DNA of 6,230 nucleotides from the NCBI GenBank assembly GCA_947177515.1, contig CAMWUU010000219.1, positions 1-6,230 of the forward strand, in the 5' to 3' direction. Position numbers and translations under genes: made by a program. This document shows, piece by piece, positions 4,197 to 6,230 of the stretch; positions within the stretch are counted from its first letter, which is position 1, and the number at the start of each line of letters is the position of its first letter. The notes under the pieces are model-generated. The model made no database searches. It was not told the DNA's origin and saw nothing but the letters and a program-made list of their open reading frames with translations. The stretch comes from an uncultured Lachnospiraceae bacterium (lineage in GTDB: Bacteria; Bacillota; Clostridia; Lachnospirales; Lachnospiraceae).

Positions 4197-6137
4197 TTAT
4201 TGTTTGGAATAATCCACAAAGCTGATATCAAGGTCAACCGCACCGGAAATTCCAGGAACCTTCCCCGAATCGGAATACTGTAACATCTGATATTTGTACG
4301 GGAATGTAAAAGTTGTTCCATAGTATGCATACCATTTATCATATTTTGTTAGCCGCTCTAGGTCAATACCGAGAATCATCCATCTTGTATTCGCATAAAC
4401 CATTGGACGATACCCTGCTGCCTCAATGGTATCGCAAAACGCAATACAGATATCAGTCCTAAGGTCACGTGCCAGATTGTTTGCCCTCGCGTTGTAGGTG
4501 GTTACCACCTCGGTATCAAAGATAACAGGATATGTTAACTTATAATCCTTAATATGCTCCAATACCATGTTCGCTTCCTCAACGGCCTCCTCAACGGTAA
4601 TGGCCTGGGAGAAGAAATAAACCCCAACATCCAGTCCCGCTTCATTTGCCGCCGCAATATTCGCCTCAAAATATGGGTCAAGTTCCAGCGTCCCTTCGTT
4701 CATCCCACGGTATCCAAGCCTTATAATAGCATAATCAACCCCAGCATCCTTAACAAGTTTCCAGTTGATATCTCCCTGGTATTTGGATACATCAATCCCC
4801 GTGCGCGATATTTTATTTCCGTTCTCATCAAAATATTCAAAGAACCCGTTCCCATTCTGGATCAGCCTCTCCATATCATAATCCACGCGCGCCACCTCAT
4901 CGGAGAGGGCAATATAGTAACGCTGTTTATTTTTGCCGCTGATCGTGATATGTTCTGTCATCCGCCCCTCACGAGGCACAATAATGCCCGTGCTGCCGGG
5001 ATCCTCCTGATACGGTGTGACATACGCACCAAACTTTACATTTTTTAACACGATATCCCGGTCTACCGCAGCAATTTCCCCGCTAACCTCCCCCAGGTAC
5101 TCACCCTGCGGCGTGTAGACCACCGCCGAAAAACTCATTTTCTCCTCTGCAAGTTCCAACACAAAATACTGATCAAACAAAAGCGGTTTCTCGCCATTAT
5201 AAACAGCATTGGTATAGGTTCCCTGCGAAATCTCATACTGATATGGGACGGCACCGACTGTCATTGTCATATATGTATTCGAATGTCCATCCTGCACAGC
5301 GGCTCCTTCCGCGTACTCCGTTGTAAAAAGGTCGGAAAGTGCCTCCTTCAAATTAAGTTCACTGTACTCCCACAACCGCTCCCCATCCATCATACAAATA
5401 CGCTGTGGAATCTGTTCCGCCGCATCCGCATACTGCAAAAAAACAAGCTGGTTCCCTTCCGTCCCCGCATAAGCGCCGAACTTTGGTGCTAAGAGTTCAA
5501 GTTTTCCGGCAAGGTTGTATTCCCATGGCCGGATAAACAGGCGACCCCCGTTTTCTAAGCGCAGTTTTGTTTCCTCTTCTTCCTGCGGGTATTCGTTCCA
5601 GTAGACAATACGCAGCTTCCCCTGTGTAAAGCAAAGTGCTTCCCTGCCATCCACCTGCTCAACCGTTGCAACAAACGGTGCAATCTGGGACTGCTGCATT
5701 GCTGCCACGCGCTCCTTTAAATCAGTAACAAGGAAACGGTTTTCTGCCCCCTCTTTCTCCTTTCCATCCGGGATGGTGAGTGGTGTTGGGGTAACATCCC
5801 CACTGCCAACCGGGATGGTCTTTCCTTTTTGCACCTGATGGTAGACAAAGAAGGATGTCCCAACCACAAGAAGACAAACCAGTTCCACGGCAGCCACCGT
5901 CCGAAAAAGGTTTTTCCCTTTATTCTTCCCAAGCTCCTCCAGGCGCTTTTTCATACTTTTAACTTCCCCATCCGCTGCCGAGATATCGCCCTTAATAAAC
6001 TTCACCTTTTCCCTTAAAGAACGCAAATCCTCCGTCATCTGCGCCAATTGTGCCGCATCCTCCACTGTAAGCGCGGCTTCTTCAAGACTTTTGGCTCTCT
6101 TTGCCATATCATCCATCATCTGTTCAATCTCATTCAA
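4197..6137 (-). CDS. Membrane-anchored GH25 muramidase (lysozyme) with coiled-coil N-terminus
   Basis: Predicted N-acetylmuramidase that cleaves peptidoglycan outside the membrane. From the TTG at 6137 it has 646 residues. Residues 1-72 are charged and helical, probably a coiled coil. Residues 78-99 (FRTVAAVELVCLLVVGTSFFVYH) form one membrane helix with Lys/Arg before it, so the N-terminus should be cytoplasmic. A Pro/Thr-rich linker (110-125) leads to about 300 residues (135-440) I cannot assign, with KFGAY twice (219-223, 368-372). The GH25 domain spans about 446-642: GIDVSKYQGDINW with Asp449, YAIIRLGYRG, DVGVYFFSQA, the catalytic YPVIFDTE (Asp541, Glu543), YANTRW, and LQYSDSGKVPGISGAVDLD near the end. 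No cell-wall binding repeats or LPXTG follow. The start is uncertain: no candidate has a good ribosome binding site and coding-like sequence extends upstream. gap lies 270 bp downstream with no clear terminator between. Confidence 0.9.
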   Translation of the reverse strand: MNEIEQMMDDMAKRAKSLEEAALTVEDAAQLAQMTEDLRSLREKVKFIKGDISAADGEVKSMKKRLEELGKNKGKNLFRTVAAVELVCLLVVGTSFFVYHQVQKGKTIPVGSGDVTPTPLTIPDGKEKEGAENRFLVTDLKERVAAMQQSQIAPFVATVEQVDGREALCFTQGKLRIVYWNEYPQEEEETKLRLENGGRLFIRPWEYNLAGKLELLAPKFGAYAGTEGNQLVFLQYADAAEQIPQRICMMDGERLWEYSELNLKEALSDLFTTEYAEGAAVQDGHSNTYMTMTVGAVPYQYEISQGTYTNAVYNGEKPLLFDQYFVLELAEEKMSFSAVVYTPQGEYLGEVSGEIAAVDRDIVLKNVKFGAYVTPYQEDPGSTGIIVPREGRMTEHITISGKNKQRYYIALSDEVARVDYDMERLIQNGNGFFEYFDENGNKISRTGIDVSKYQGDINWKLVKDAGVDYAIIRLGYRGMNEGTLELDPYFEANIAAANEAGLDVGVYFFSQAITVEEAVEEANMVLEHIKDYKLTYPVIFDTEVVTTYNARANNLARDLRTDICIAFCDTIEAAGYRPMVYANTRWMILGIDLERLTKYDKWYAYYGTTFTFPYKYQMLQYSDSGKVPGISGAVDLDISFVDYSKQ

Positions 6138-6230
6138 GTTCTGGTTATTTTTTGAGATTCTCTCGGCGGTTTCTGTTAGGTGCTTTATAGACTTAATCAG
6201 ATCAAGCGACTATGACTCCAGTTGCTCGTT
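6138..6230 (-). other. Coding-like extension upstream of the muramidase start, with in-frame TAG
   Basis: In the muramidase frame the codons 5' of the TTG at 6137 encode 24 further residues (SLDLIKSIKHLTETAERI, then SKNNQN). They share the hydrophilic, heptad-like pattern of the coiled coil that follows. A TAG (6212-6210) precedes them, and six more open codons (NEQLES) reach the window edge. There is no ATG in this stretch; CTG, ATT and ATA are the only near-start codons. A GGAG at 6219-6216 is 15 bases from the CTG, too far for normal use. Either translation starts at an unusual codon here, or the stop is a mutation or sequence error in a longer gene, or an upstream gene ends at one of the nearby stops. 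Confidence 0.45.

Noticed and set aside
4554..5048. A 164-codon open frame on the plus strand inside the muramidase gene
   Set aside because: It is antisense to the conserved GH25 coding sequence, shows no recognisable motif and has no convincing ribosome binding site; it is a shadow frame.

Overview
The window looks like a chromosomal segment from a Gram-positive anaerobe of the Clostridia, most plausibly a Lachnospiraceae-type gut bacterium. This is inferred from the gap-pgk-tpi gene order, the clostridial character of the three glycolytic proteins, AGGAGG-type ribosome binding sites and a Rex-like operator. No rRNA or other marker gene is present, so the genus cannot be given.

Layout. Positions 1-354 (+) hold the C-terminal end of an unrecognised gene whose visible part opens with an acidic, tryptophan-rich octapeptide repeat. 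It converges on the glycolytic cluster, and the gap between them carries a large imperfect palindrome (479-582) that probably acts as a terminator. Everything else is on the minus strand. Read in the direction of transcription, from right to left, there is a membrane-anchored GH25 muramidase (6137-4197), then a promoter and operator region (about 4112-4007), then gap (3926-2913), a strong intrinsic terminator (2869-2833), pgk (2673-1480) and tpiA (1348-596).

Function. Gap, Pgk and TpiA catalyse consecutive or adjacent steps of the lower Embden-Meyerhof pathway: triose-phosphate interconversion, NAD-dependent oxidation and phosphorylation of glyceraldehyde 3-phosphate, and the first ATP-yielding step. 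All three are full length with intact catalytic residues. The gap promoter region carries an 18-bp site that closely matches the operator of Rex, the NADH/NAD sensor. That would link gap expression to redox state. The terminator between gap and pgk suggests that gap mRNA is made in excess of the distal genes.

The least ordinary parts are the GH25 protein and the Trp/Asp repeat protein. The GH25 protein has a cytoplasmic coiled coil, one membrane helix, about 300 residues of unassigned extracellular sequence and a C-terminal muramidase domain; its start is unclear because coding-like sequence continues upstream to an in-frame stop. I see no CRISPR array, tRNA, rRNA, transposase or phage gene. 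The window is mainly housekeeping, with a few features worth a second look.
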